Source: Lewinellaceae bacterium (GTDB lineage: Bacteria > Bacteroidota > Bacteroidia > Chitinophagales > Saprospiraceae). From it: a stretch of 64,000 nt of DNA. The position numbers and the translations under genes are program-made. Below the pieces are notes generated by a model, which did no database searches, was not told the origin of the DNA, and saw nothing but the letters and a program-made list of their open reading frames with translations. Below, piece after piece: positions 7,783-15,834 of this stretch. Positions within the stretch are counted from its first letter, which is position 1. Each line of letters starts with the position of its first letter. The DNA lies in NCBI GenBank assembly GCA_020636405.1, contig JACJXW010000007.1, positions 434,001 to 498,000 of the forward strand. Reading direction: 5' to 3'.

Positions 7783-7847
7783 AGCGGTCCCGCTTTGAAA
7801 AAGCGGGATCAATCCGTAGGCCATAGGTTCAAGTCCTATCTGAGGCG
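7768..7847 (+). pseudogene. tRNA-Asn-like copy 4 with palindrome
   Basis: The same structure as copy 3: it begins at the D-arm, carries the 21-nt palindrome, and has an intact 3' half (two point differences). It lies 605 bp from copy 3, which equals the 429-bp duplication unit plus the 173-bp MITE and 3-bp target duplication. Confidence 0.75.
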
Positions 7848-7849
7848 CT

Positions 7850-7880
7850 AAGCCCTGAATTCATCGAGTTCAGGGCTTCT
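7850..7880. terminator. Third copy of the tRNA terminator, next to the pfk stop
   Basis: Stem AAGCCCTGAA/TTCAGGGCTT with a weaker T-run (CTTCTTTC). It sits two bases before the end of the convergent phosphofructokinase gene and may serve both directions. Confidence 0.65.
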
Positions 7881-7881
7881 T

Positions 7882-10113
7882 TCAATACTCCATCCCTTCG
7901 GGCGGCGCCGACATCATTTTAGCAATATAGCGCAAGTTCATCCACCATTGTTTCTGTGGCCGCTGAAATTCATTATCTACCATTTCCGGCCAGCGGGCCA
8001 TGTCTACGAATTCTACCTTACCTTTTTGCAGGCCGATGAAGGAAGCCGGCTTATTGTTATCCAGGCATTCCTTGATCAGATATTCGGTGCATAGCCTAGC
8101 AAGCCTGATGGCCAGTATCCGGTCGTACGGGGAGGGGTCGCCACCTTGTTGCAGGTGGCCGAGAATGGCCTGCCTGACGTCGAAGAGATCGCCCCCTTCT
8201 TCCTCGAACAAGGCAGCCATAAAGCCTGTAGTGTAAAGGGAGTTGGCCCGCTCATTGCGGATCATAAGCCCAAGCCGTTTACCTTCGGAAAAACCTTCCA
8301 CAAGATTTTCCAGGTCCTTTTGCAAGTCGCGGAGTTTCACTCCTTCCTCGTGCAGGTATACCCGTTCCGCACCTGTGGCAATTCCGCTGACCAGGGCCAG
8401 GAAGCCGCAGTGCCGCCCCATCACTTCCACTACAAAGCATCGCTTGGAGGCGACTGCAGATTGCTTGATCTTATCTACTACCTGAACGATGTTGTTCAGC
8501 GCAGTATCTGAGCCGACACTACGTTCAGTGCCCGGCAGGTTGTTATTGATGGTGGCCGGAAGGCACACCATAGGAATATTGAAAGCAGAGAAATCACTGC
8601 GCCTTTTATACATATCATATATGCCCTGATAGCCGGACCATCCTCCGATCATAAGCAGGGCATCAATTTTCTGTTCTTCTATAGTACGGGCAATGGCGTA
8701 ATAATCGGTTCCCGAAAGCGGTTTCCGGTTGGTGCCCAGCTCTGCCCCGCCGATATTAACCCACCCTCCTACGCTCATCCAGTCCATTTCCTTCATCTTC
8801 CCCCGGATCAAGCCCTGAAAACTATCACTGACCCCCAGCATGGTATGGCCATGGTCCAGGCCAATGCGTATGGCGGTAAGGGCAGCAGTATTCATCCCCG
8901 CCGCCGGGCCACCGCCATGCAATATGGCTATTCTCAATCGCCGCTGATCGCGGGGAGCTCCGCTGGGCAATGTCCGCAACATCACCTTCAGGGTTTCGTA
9001 GGCTTCGGCAAAGCCTCCACCACGGAGTTCCATAGCTTTGACGTAATCGCCGGCATCGATCAATTCCCGGATATGGTGGGTGTCTTGCACGCATTGCATC
9101 AGAGGGGCGGTAATGACATCATTCTCCTGCACCCCGATGAGCAATGGTTCATCACTGGGCAGGCTGGAATCGATCTTTTCCACTGCTGTGCACCCCAGCA
9201 GGGTGGTCATATAGCGGTCATAGGCGCTGGGCGCCCCGCCCCGCTGCACATGTCCGAGAATAGTTATTCTGGTGTCCTCCCCTAATCGTTCCTCCAGCAC
9301 CTCCTTGATGTAGGTACTGCCAATCGGGTTGCCTTCCGTATCCCTGGCGCCTTCCGCAACAATCACGATGCTGTCGCGCCGCCCGGCAGCCCTGCCCGCT
9401 CTCAACAGGGAGCACATGTGGTCTTCCCACTCGCCGGGCCGGGGTGGGTCTTCCGGAATGAGGACCCAGTCTGCTCCACACGACAAGCCGGCCATTAACG
9501 CCAGGTACCCGCAATTCCTACCCATCACTTTTATGACGAAGGTCCGTTGGTGGCTTGCCGCTGTGCTAATGATCGCATCGACGGCTTCGGTTATCCGAAA
9601 CAAGGCCGAATCGGCGCCGATGGTCATGTCCGTCCCGCACATGTCGTTGTCTATAGATCCAACCAGGCCGGTGAGGAAAATGGACCGGTATTTCTCTGCC
9701 CGGGCCTTATCGATCTTGCCCTGGCTGAGCAACGCATCGACGTGATCTGGCCATTCCTGCCGAAGAAGGTTGGCGCCTGTGAGGCTGCCATCGCCCCCGA
9801 TAACGACCAGCGCATCAATGCCGCGGCTGATGAGGTTCTCTACCGCCTGTTGCCGGCCTTCTACGGTCCGGAAGGCATCAGACCGGGCAGAACCGATGGA
9901 GGTCCCCCCTTTATGCAGAATTCCTCCGACCGAGGACCATCCCGCTTTTTTTATATAATCGCCGCCCAGGATCATTCCTTTATACCCTTCATAGATCGTG
10001 TAAACATCAAACCCTTTATGAACGGCAGCACGTACCACTGACCTTACGGCGGGATTCATCCCCTGCGCATCTCCACCACTGGTCAGTACTGCTATAGATT
10101 TTTTTTCCGACAT
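7882..10113 (-). CDS. Fused two-domain 6-phosphofructokinase
   Basis: 743 residues, twice the usual bacterial PfkA. Both halves are PFK domains. The N-terminal half has the ATP loop GGDGSLTGA (near residue 105), GSIDNDMCGTDMTIGADSA with the catalytic Asp pair, and MGRNCGYLALMAG. The C-terminal half has ATINNNLPGTERSVGSDTA, MGRHCGFLALVSG and LGHLQQGGDPSPYDR. In the C-half the IDND catalytic motif reads INNN, as in the regulatory half of eukaryotic PFK. The layout is therefore a catalytic N-half and a probable effector-binding C-half. It should make fructose 1,6-bisphosphate in glycolysis. It is monocistronic. Confidence 0.92.
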   Translation of the reverse strand: MSEKKSIAVLTSGGDAQGMNPAVRSVVRAAVHKGFDVYTIYEGYKGMILGGDYIKKAGWSSVGGILHKGGTSIGSARSDAFRTVEGRQQAVENLISRGIDALVVIGGDGSLTGANLLRQEWPDHVDALLSQGKIDKARAEKYRSIFLTGLVGSIDNDMCGTDMTIGADSALFRITEAVDAIISTAASHQRTFVIKVMGRNCGYLALMAGLSCGADWVLIPEDPPRPGEWEDHMCSLLRAGRAAGRRDSIVIVAEGARDTEGNPIGSTYIKEVLEERLGEDTRITILGHVQRGGAPSAYDRYMTTLLGCTAVEKIDSSLPSDEPLLIGVQENDVITAPLMQCVQDTHHIRELIDAGDYVKAMELRGGGFAEAYETLKVMLRTLPSGAPRDQRRLRIAILHGGGPAAGMNTAALTAIRIGLDHGHTMLGVSDSFQGLIRGKMKEMDWMSVGGWVNIGGAELGTNRKPLSGTDYYAIARTIEEQKIDALLMIGGWSGYQGIYDMYKRRSDFSAFNIPMVCLPATINNNLPGTERSVGSDTALNNIVQVVDKIKQSAVASKRCFVVEVMGRHCGFLALVSGIATGAERVYLHEEGVKLRDLQKDLENLVEGFSEGKRLGLMIRNERANSLYTTGFMAALFEEEGGDLFDVRQAILGHLQQGGDPSPYDRILAIRLARLCTEYLIKECLDNNKPASFIGLQKGKVEFVDMARWPEMVDNEFQRPQKQWWMNLRYIAKMMSAPPEGMEY

Positions 10114-10270
10114 ATAGAATCATTGCTTTTTTACTACATGCAAATATGGCAATTTATCGAAGGAGAAACAGAAGTATTCCCTCCCCTTTTAAACATTTCC
10201 CCGGACTATCGGGAAAAAAATCCTCATTTTCATTGTCTAATCAGCAAAACCCTCATTGGAAACCAGGTTC

Positions 10271-10813
10271 ATGCATAGAAGCCCTGATGTTTTGGAACGC
10301 GCCCGCCAGGGCGACCAGGCCGCCTTCCGCCAATTGGTGGAGGAGCATGAAGCCCTGGTGCGTTCTACCGTGGCAGGCATGCTGGGCGACACAGGAGAGA
10401 CTGATGATGTGGCACAGGAAGTGTTCATCCGGTTTTACAAAGCCTTGAAAGATTTTCGGGGGGATGCACAGATCGGGACTTACCTGTGCCGGATCGCTAT
10501 CAACCTGTCGATCAACGAACTGAAAAGTCGACGACGGAGAAGCCGATGGTTGTCTGTAGCCGGGACGGCAGAACGCGGCTTAAGCGCGGAAGACAACAGT
10601 ATGGATCCCGCCCGCCAGGACATGCGAGACGCTTTGCGCAAGGCGCTCCAGCTGTTGGAACCCGATTTCCGGGCAGTAGTGGTATTGCGCCTGATCGACG
10701 GCTATTCCGTAAAGGAAACCGCAGAAATACTAAACCTGCCCCAGGGCACCGTAGCTTCCCGCCTGGCCCGCGGCCAGCAGAAGCTGCGGGAAATTTTAGA
10801 AAAATGGCTATAG
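10271..10813 (+). CDS. ECF sigma-70 family sigma factor
   Basis: 180 residues from the ATG at 10271; a TTG at 10256 would add five. Region 2 is VAQEVFIRFYKALKDF...GTYLCRIAINLSINELKSRRRR, and region 4 is LEPDFRAVVVLRLIDGYSVKETAEILNLPQGTVASRLARGQQKL, a complete HTH. It is the first gene of a four-gene operon with an overlapping membrane protein that looks like its anti-sigma factor, then two LTXXQ-type metal/stress proteins. The arrangement resembles the CnrH-CnrY-CnrX and RpoE-type modules. It should direct transcription in response to an envelope or metal signal; the target promoters are not visible. Confidence 0.9.
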   Translation: MHRSPDVLERARQGDQAAFRQLVEEHEALVRSTVAGMLGDTGETDDVAQEVFIRFYKALKDFRGDAQIGTYLCRIAINLSINELKSRRRRSRWLSVAGTAERGLSAEDNSMDPARQDMRDALRKALQLLEPDFRAVVVLRLIDGYSVKETAEILNLPQGTVASRLARGQQKLREILEKWL

Positions 10814-11208
10814 AAGATATGAAAAAGGAAAACATCCAGGAATTGCTCCTCCGATCCTTCGAGCAGCCCCTTCCCGCCGAAGAGAGGGCTCGCCTCGACG
10901 CAGCTCTTGCCGGCTCGGAAGCGCTGCGAAGGGAAAAACAACAGTTGGAAAAACTCCGGTTCATGCTGGGCAGCCTGCAGGAAGAACCCAATCGCAGTTT
11001 TACAGATGAAGTGATGGCCCGGCTGAACACTTCCCCGGTAGAGGCCACCCTCCTGTCCCTTTTGCCAAAGGCTGCGGCAGCCTGCCTGGCCATCATTCTT
11101 TTAACCCTTGTCGGCATTTATATAGCAGAAGGCAGCTTGTCAGCCGATGCTATCATCGGCGTGAGCGGCTTATCGCCAGAGGATGCTTATACTTACCTGG
11201 AGTATTAA
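10804..11208 (+). CDS. Putative membrane anti-sigma factor
   Basis: 134 residues from the ATG at 10804, which overlaps the sigma gene by 10 bp; a second ATG at 10819 starts 6 bp after the sigma stop and is equally possible. The N-terminus (ENIQELLLRSFEQPLPAEERARLDAALAGSEALRREKQQLE) is an acidic helical segment of the kind that binds a sigma factor. A single membrane segment (AAAACLAIILLTLVGIYIA) lies near residues 90-108, and a short tail is outside. No zinc-binding ZAS motif is seen. The call rests on size, topology and translational coupling, not on a recognised domain. Confidence 0.65.
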   Translation: MAIEDMKKENIQELLLRSFEQPLPAEERARLDAALAGSEALRREKQQLEKLRFMLGSLQEEPNRSFTDEVMARLNTSPVEATLLSLLPKAAAACLAIILLTLVGIYIAEGSLSADAIIGVSGLSPEDAYTYLEY

Positions 11209-11216
11209 AATAAAAA

Positions 11217-11648
11217 GTGATGAAAACTTTAAAAATAATTGCAGCGGTACTTTCCCTCATCGGGATTGGCTTTGTAGCAGGGTTTTTCACTCATCGTTAT
11301 GTAGCCGTGCAGCAGATCCACCGGGTGGCAGAAATGCGCTTCGCTCCGGGTTTCGAAGAACACCTCTATCACATCATCGATGCTGATCCGGAACAGCAAA
11401 AACAACTGCATCCCATCGTGCATCGCTACGCGGGCCTGATCGCCGAGAACCACATCGAATCCAGGGCCAAACGCAAAACACTGATCGATTCCATGCATCA
11501 GGAGATCAAACCCCTTCTGAGTGCCGAACAGGCCCTTAAACTGGATGAATTCTCCAGGCATTTTCGGGAACAAATGAGAAAAAGAAGGCCGCCCCGGGAA
11601 AAAAAACACGATCACGATAGTCTAAGAGAAAAAAGAAATCCAGATTAA
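11217..11648 (+). CDS. CnrX/Spy-like membrane-anchored periplasmic sensor
   Basis: 143 residues. An N-terminal membrane anchor (IIAAVLSLIGIGFVAGFFT) is followed by a periplasmic helical region with the LTXXQ-like pattern (DADPEQQKQLHPIVHRYAGL, then LLSAEQALKLDEF) typical of CpxP/Spy/CnrX proteins. Several His residues (HLYHII, LHPIVHRY) and a C-terminal KKHDHDS could bind metal. It follows the anti-sigma gene by 8 bp. In cnr-type systems the X protein senses metal in the periplasm and releases the sigma factor through Y; the same is inferred here from order and fold. Confidence 0.68.
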   Translation: MMKTLKIIAAVLSLIGIGFVAGFFTHRYVAVQQIHRVAEMRFAPGFEEHLYHIIDADPEQQKQLHPIVHRYAGLIAENHIESRAKRKTLIDSMHQEIKPLLSAEQALKLDEFSRHFREQMRKRRPPREKKHDHDSLREKRNPD

Positions 11649-11743
11649 ACCTCCTTCCCGGAAAATTATCCAAGTAAAGGTTAACTATTAATTGAGCTGG
11701 TAAGAAGGAACTCAATTATTGAAAATCAAAAATCGAACTTGTC

Positions 11744-12940
11744 ATGAAAATGCATAAGCAATTATTTTCTACGCTTTTCGCTATTGCCCTTCTGTTGACG
11801 GGCACTTCTCTAATGGCCCAGCGCGAGCACCATGGCCATCATGCTCCGGCAATGAAGCACCGGCCGATGTTCTCGTTCGATGCCCTGATGGGTATGCAAA
11901 CAGAACTCCAGCTGACTGAAGATCAGATGACGAAGCTGGGCGAACTGAAAACGGCCTTTGAGCAAGAACTACAAGGGCTGAAAGGCCAGGACTTTGAGTC
12001 CGGAGAAGAACATCACCAAGCCTTCCAAACACTGGCGGCCAAATACAAAGGCGAGCTTGATAAAGTACTTACAGAAGAACAACAGTCCAAGCTAGAGGAC
12101 ATAAAGGCAGAGCGAAGGGCCCGCCATAAGGAGCATATGGAGAAAGTGGACAGAGAAGGCCTGCGTGAAGAACTGAAGGCCTACCGCGACCAGAACATCC
12201 ATCCCGTCATGCTCCGGCAGCGCGCCAAACTCGAGGAAAAGATCAGCGCCCAGGACAAGGCTGTGATTGCCGAATTGCGCCCCAAGTTTGAAGCCAGCCG
12301 CCAGGAAATGGAACAACTGAAGCAGAACCCGGACCACAGCCGGGAAGATTTCAAGGCTTTGCGGGAAAGCAATAAAGAGGATCATGAAGCCCTGAAAGCC
12401 TTGGTGGAGAAATACAACGGGGATATCGAGGCCTTACTTTCAGAAGTAAAGCCCCAACAGGAAAAATGGCACCAGGATATGCGCGCCATTCACGAGAAGT
12501 ACGCTCCCGCTCCGGAAGAAGGGCGCGGAAGGCAAAAAGAGGGCCGAAAAGGTATGGATCGCCATCCCGGCCAACAACCGCATCCGGGCATGCACCCCCA
12601 CGGTGGATCAATGCGCAAAGGCCACTTTCTGCTGCTCGACCCCAGTGCTCCAGCTGAAAACCCGGCCAAAGCAGCCGTTACCGCCAATGTGAATGTTTAC
12701 CCCAACCCGGCCACCAATCGCATGACCCTGGATTACACCCTGCTGAAGGATGGCAATGTCCGCATCGAGCTGCGCGACAAAGAGGGGAACCTCGTAAAAG
12801 TGGTTGAGGAAGGACAAAAATCCGCTGGTGATTACAGCCTCCCGGTAGACGCTACAACGCTGCAGGATGGGGTCTACTACCTGACGATCATCAGCCAGGG
12901 ACAGCAGACGGCGCAGAAAGTAGTGGTGGCGAAGCAGTGA
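11744..12940 (+). CDS. His-rich Spy/CpxP-like protein with T9SS sorting domain
   Basis: 398 residues. A signal peptide ends at LMAQ. A His cluster (REHHGHHAPAMKHR) follows, then long charged helices starting with ELQLTEDQMTKLGELK (an LTXXQ motif), a second His-rich stretch near residue 265 (GMDRHPGQQPHPGMHPHGG), and a T9SS type-A sorting domain (NVYPNPATNRMTLDY ... GVYYLTIISQGQQTAQKVVVAK). It is thus predicted to cross the outer membrane rather than remain periplasmic like Spy. It closes the ECF operon after a 95-bp gap. A metal- or unfolded-protein-binding role is inferred from composition and context. Confidence 0.8.
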   Translation: MKMHKQLFSTLFAIALLLTGTSLMAQREHHGHHAPAMKHRPMFSFDALMGMQTELQLTEDQMTKLGELKTAFEQELQGLKGQDFESGEEHHQAFQTLAAKYKGELDKVLTEEQQSKLEDIKAERRARHKEHMEKVDREGLREELKAYRDQNIHPVMLRQRAKLEEKISAQDKAVIAELRPKFEASRQEMEQLKQNPDHSREDFKALRESNKEDHEALKALVEKYNGDIEALLSEVKPQQEKWHQDMRAIHEKYAPAPEEGRGRQKEGRKGMDRHPGQQPHPGMHPHGGSMRKGHFLLLDPSAPAENPAKAAVTANVNVYPNPATNRMTLDYTLLKDGNVRIELRDKEGNLVKVVEEGQKSAGDYSLPVDATTLQDGVYYLTIISQGQQTAQKVVVAKQ

Positions 12941-12953
12941 GAAGATTCGTTTA

Positions 12954-13002
12954 TTCGTTATTCGTTATTCGTTATTCGTTATTCGTTATTCGTTATTCGT
13001 CT
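12954..13002. repeat. TTCGTTA 7-bp tandem repeat (six full units)
   Basis: Six perfect TTCGTTA units and a partial seventh lie right after the stop of the Spy-like gene. An inverted partial copy (CGAATAACG) is found near 13079, so the array can fold back on itself. The stretch 12941-13304 holds this repeat and the palindrome at 13258 but no gene. Confidence 0.85.
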
Positions 13003-13257
13003 CTGCCCGCCGTAGCTTTACGCGGAGGCGGGGGGTCGGGATTCGCTGAGTTGTCCATCCTCAGGTGAATATCGGATTTGCGAATAACGGATCCCGAAAT
13101 CAACACAACCATCCACCAAATGCCCGGGGCAGTAGCTTCGGGCATTTTCTTTTCCAAAAAATTCCTTAAATTAGCGCTCCTGAACCATCCTGTGCGTAGA
13201 GAGTTAAACCAACCTGATTATTTTCTTTTTTTGGACCGCTGTACCCTTTAGCCACTG

Positions 13258-13274
13258 CCCCTTCTTTGGAGGGG
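13258..13274. repeat. Small palindrome CCCCTTCTTTGGAGGGG
   Basis: A short GC stem with a TTCTTTG loop, 30 bp before comM. A related palindrome (CCCCTTTTTTGAGAGGGGG) occurs at about 23619 inside a decayed gene. Such C-tract/G-tract palindromes are common intergenic repeats in Bacteroidota. Confidence 0.45.
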
Positions 13275-13304
13275 GCCGGGGGGAGGCTTCATAATCACAC
13301 TCTA

Positions 13305-14861
13305 ATGCTCATCAAAACCTTCGCCGCCGCCGTTCACGGCGTAGACGCCCGAAAGATCACCGTTGAAGTCAACACCGGCGGCTTCGTTGCTGCCGGCAAG
13401 CAGTTCTACTATCTGGTTGGCCTACCGGACAATGCGGTCAAGGAAGGGTTCCAGCGCATCGAGGCGGCCATCCAGAATATCGGCTTCCGCATGCTGCGCC
13501 TGAAGACCGTCGTCAACCTGGCCCCTGCCGACATCCGCAAAGAAGGCTCCGCCTATGACCTGCCCATCGCCATGGCCGTTTTGGCAGCTACCGACCAGAT
13601 CGATGGCAGCGAATTGGACAAGTACATCATGATGGGCGAACTATCGCTCGACGGCAGCCTCCGCCCCATCAAGGGCGCATTGCCCATTGCCATCATGGCC
13701 CGCAAGGAAGGATACAAAGGATTCATCCTGCCCAAACAGAATGCCCGCGAGGCGGCCATCGTCGACGGGCTTGATGTCTTTGGCGTCAGCAGCCTGCGGG
13801 AAGCGGTGGACTTCCTGAGCGGCAGCCTCAAGATTGAGCCCAAGATGGTGATCACCCGCGATGAGTTCTTCGAAAACCAGAACATCTACGACGTCGATTT
13901 CTCCGATGTGAAGGGCCAGCAGAACATCAAGCGGGCGCTGGAGATCGCCGCCGCCGGCGGCCACAACGTCATCCTCATCGGGCCGCCCGGCGCCGGCAAG
14001 ACCATGCTGGCCCGCCGCCTGCCTACTATCCTCCCTCCCCTCAACCTGCACGAGGCGCTGGAGACGACCAAGATCCATTCCGTTGCCGGCATGCTGCCGC
14101 CCGAGTCTGCCCTGATCGCTACGCGCCCCTTCCGGGCGCCTCATCACACCATCAGCGACGTCGCCTTGGTGGGCGGCGGCTCCAACCCCAACCCGGGCGA
14201 GATCTCCCTGGCCCACAACGGCGTGCTCTTCCTCGACGAGCTGCCCGAATTCAAACGCTCCGCCCTGGAAGTACTGCGCCAACCCATGGAAGAACGCCGG
14301 GTGACCATCTCCCGTGCCAAGATATCCGTCGATTATCCCGCCGGATTTATGCTCATCGCCTCCATGAACCCCTGCCCCTGCGGCTACTATAACCACCCCG
14401 ACAAGGACTGCGTCTGCGCGCCCGGCCAGATCAAGCACTACCTCAACAAGATCTCCGGCCCTTTACTCGACCGCATCGACCTGCACGTGGAGGTCACTCC
14501 CGTCTCCTATGAGCGGCTGACCGGCAACGAGTTTTCTTCCGAAACCAGCGCCGACATCGCCGCCCGCGTCGCCCGCGCCCGGGAGATGCAGGAGGCTCGC
14601 TTTAAGGACAACCCCAACATCTATTACAATGCCCAAATGCCCAGCCGCATGGTGCGCGAAGTCTGCCAGGTGAACCCCGCCGGGCTTATGCTGGTGAAGA
14701 AGGCGATGGAGAAGCTGCAGCTCTCGGCACGAGCATACGACCGGATCCTGAAGGTGGCGCGGACGGCGGCGGACCTGGGGGGGAGTGAGGAGATAAGGAT
14801 TGAGGATCTGGCTGAAGCTATTCACTTTAGGTCGTTGGATAGAGAGTCGTGGGCGGGGTAG
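13305..14861 (+). CDS. comM: YifB/ComM-family Mg-chelatase-like AAA ATPase
   Basis: 518 residues from the ATG at 13305 (MLIKTFAAAVHGVDARKI, the standard family start; an in-frame TTG at 13266 is less likely). There is an N-terminal Lon-like ChlI domain, then Walker A GPPGAGKTMLARRLP near residue 223, Walker B VLFLDELPEF near residue 308, and a zinc-type MNPCPCGYYNHPDKDCVCAP segment. It ends with the C-terminal Mg_chelatase_C domain (ARAYDRILKVARTAADL). In Vibrio and Acinetobacter ComM is a helicase for branch migration in natural transformation. The 3' 480 bp are repeated downstream at 15835 and 23920. Confidence 0.93.
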   Translation: MLIKTFAAAVHGVDARKITVEVNTGGFVAAGKQFYYLVGLPDNAVKEGFQRIEAAIQNIGFRMLRLKTVVNLAPADIRKEGSAYDLPIAMAVLAATDQIDGSELDKYIMMGELSLDGSLRPIKGALPIAIMARKEGYKGFILPKQNAREAAIVDGLDVFGVSSLREAVDFLSGSLKIEPKMVITRDEFFENQNIYDVDFSDVKGQQNIKRALEIAAAGGHNVILIGPPGAGKTMLARRLPTILPPLNLHEALETTKIHSVAGMLPPESALIATRPFRAPHHTISDVALVGGGSNPNPGEISLAHNGVLFLDELPEFKRSALEVLRQPMEERRVTISRAKISVDYPAGFMLIASMNPCPCGYYNHPDKDCVCAPGQIKHYLNKISGPLLDRIDLHVEVTPVSYERLTGNEFSSETSADIAARVARAREMQEARFKDNPNIYYNAQMPSRMVREVCQVNPAGLMLVKKAMEKLQLSARAYDRILKVARTAADLGGSEEIRIEDLAEAIHFRSLDRESWAG

Positions 14862-14956
14862 GCGCGGGGCGGGGGGCACGGCGCCAGTGAAGCTTTAACT
14901 TATAAATGAATAAATAGAACTATTTTGTGGATATTTTCGTTTAAAAGTTAACTCAA

Positions 14957-15460
14957 GTGAAAACGTTTGCGGAAATTGAGGAACTGTATAGTTTTAGTAG
15001 AGTTACTTATTACTCAGTCCGGATAGAAGGGGCTGATTTGAACGAAATGGAAAAATTTATTGAACGCCACAAAGAAGTATCTGAGTTTAAAGAAGAATTT
15101 GAAGATCTAATGGCGTGGATAAAGTATATCGGAGAAAAAGAAGGGGCAAACCTGAAGTTATTCAGGGATGAAAGCTCCGCACAGGCATTACCTCCGGAAT
15201 ACAGCGAGATGAGAAAAAGAGGAATGCTGAAAGAAATAGGATATAATTTAAGGCTTTATTGCCTTCGGATCGATGCAAATATTGTGATCCTTCTCAATGG
15301 AGGGGTGAAGACAAGTCAGAAAGTTCAGGATAGCCCAGATTTGCTGTCAAAATTTCGGTTAGCCAACAAAATAAGCGAGTCTGTCACGAAAAAATTTGTC
15401 GTCAAGGAACTATGGGTAGAAGGGCAGGAGTTAAAAGGTGATTTTGAGTTAGAAATATAA
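14957..15460 (+). CDS. HigB/RelE-like toxin candidate
   Basis: 167 residues, AT-rich compared with the flanking comM copies. The central part (LPPEYSEMRKRGMLKEIGYNLRLYCLRID ... VILLNGGVKTSQKV) matches the pattern of the RelE/HigB-type ribonuclease fold, where a basic strand is followed by a hydrophobic strand and a K(T/K)xQK turn. The N-terminal 60 residues are an extra helical region. An XRE-type helix-turn-helix gene starts within 12 bp downstream, giving the toxin-first order of higBA. mRNA cleavage activity is inferred. The module sits between the full comM and its partial second copy. Confidence 0.65.
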   Translation: MKTFAEIEELYSFSRVTYYSVRIEGADLNEMEKFIERHKEVSEFKEEFEDLMAWIKYIGEKEGANLKLFRDESSAQALPPEYSEMRKRGMLKEIGYNLRLYCLRIDANIVILLNGGVKTSQKVQDSPDLLSKFRLANKISESVTKKFVVKELWVEGQELKGDFELEI

Positions 15461-15472
15461 CAATTGGAGCAT

Positions 15473-15829
15473 ATGCCAAGTAAAATATTTGAAGCAGCTA
15501 TTAATAACGTCAAGCCTGAAAGCGAAGCTTTCATCAAGATGTCTATTGACATTTCCAAACGCATCCAGGAACTGATGGAGGCAAAAGGGATCAAACAAAA
15601 TGAACTGGCCGAAGCACTTGGGAAATCGCCGTCGGAAGTCAGTAAGTGGTTGTCAGGTATGCACAACTTCACCTTGAAATCCATTGGGAAGTTAGAAGTT
15701 ATTCTGGGCGCACCAATTTTGGTGAAAGCAACAGATCACCCCATCAATGAAAAGGAATTACTGATGCGCATTTCTTCCTTGAAAAAGGAGTTGGAAGAGT
15801 TGGAGGGTTTGGCTACTCGGACAACCTGA
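15473..15829 (+). CDS. XRE-family HTH antitoxin (HigA-like)
   Basis: 118 residues from the ATG at 15473; a TTG at 15464 is 3 bp after the toxin stop and is also possible. A typical XRE helix-turn-helix is clear (ISKRIQELMEAKGIKQNELAEALGKSPSEVSKWLSGMHNFTLKSIGKLEVILG), followed by a Lys/Glu-rich C-terminal coiled segment. It should neutralise the upstream toxin and repress the pair. Codon use and GC match the toxin and differ from comM, so the pair probably arrived together. Confidence 0.8.
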   Translation: MPSKIFEAAINNVKPESEAFIKMSIDISKRIQELMEAKGIKQNELAEALGKSPSEVSKWLSGMHNFTLKSIGKLEVILGAPILVKATDHPINEKELLMRISSLKKELEELEGLATRTT

Positions 15830-15834
15830 TATTG

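Noticed and set aside
12954..13002. CRISPR-like repeat array
   Set aside because: 7-bp units without spacers and no cas genes nearby; a simple tandem repeat.
13641..14438. 265-codon minus-strand frame inside comM
   Set aside because: Shadow of comM; low-complexity Gly/Asp/Val composition.
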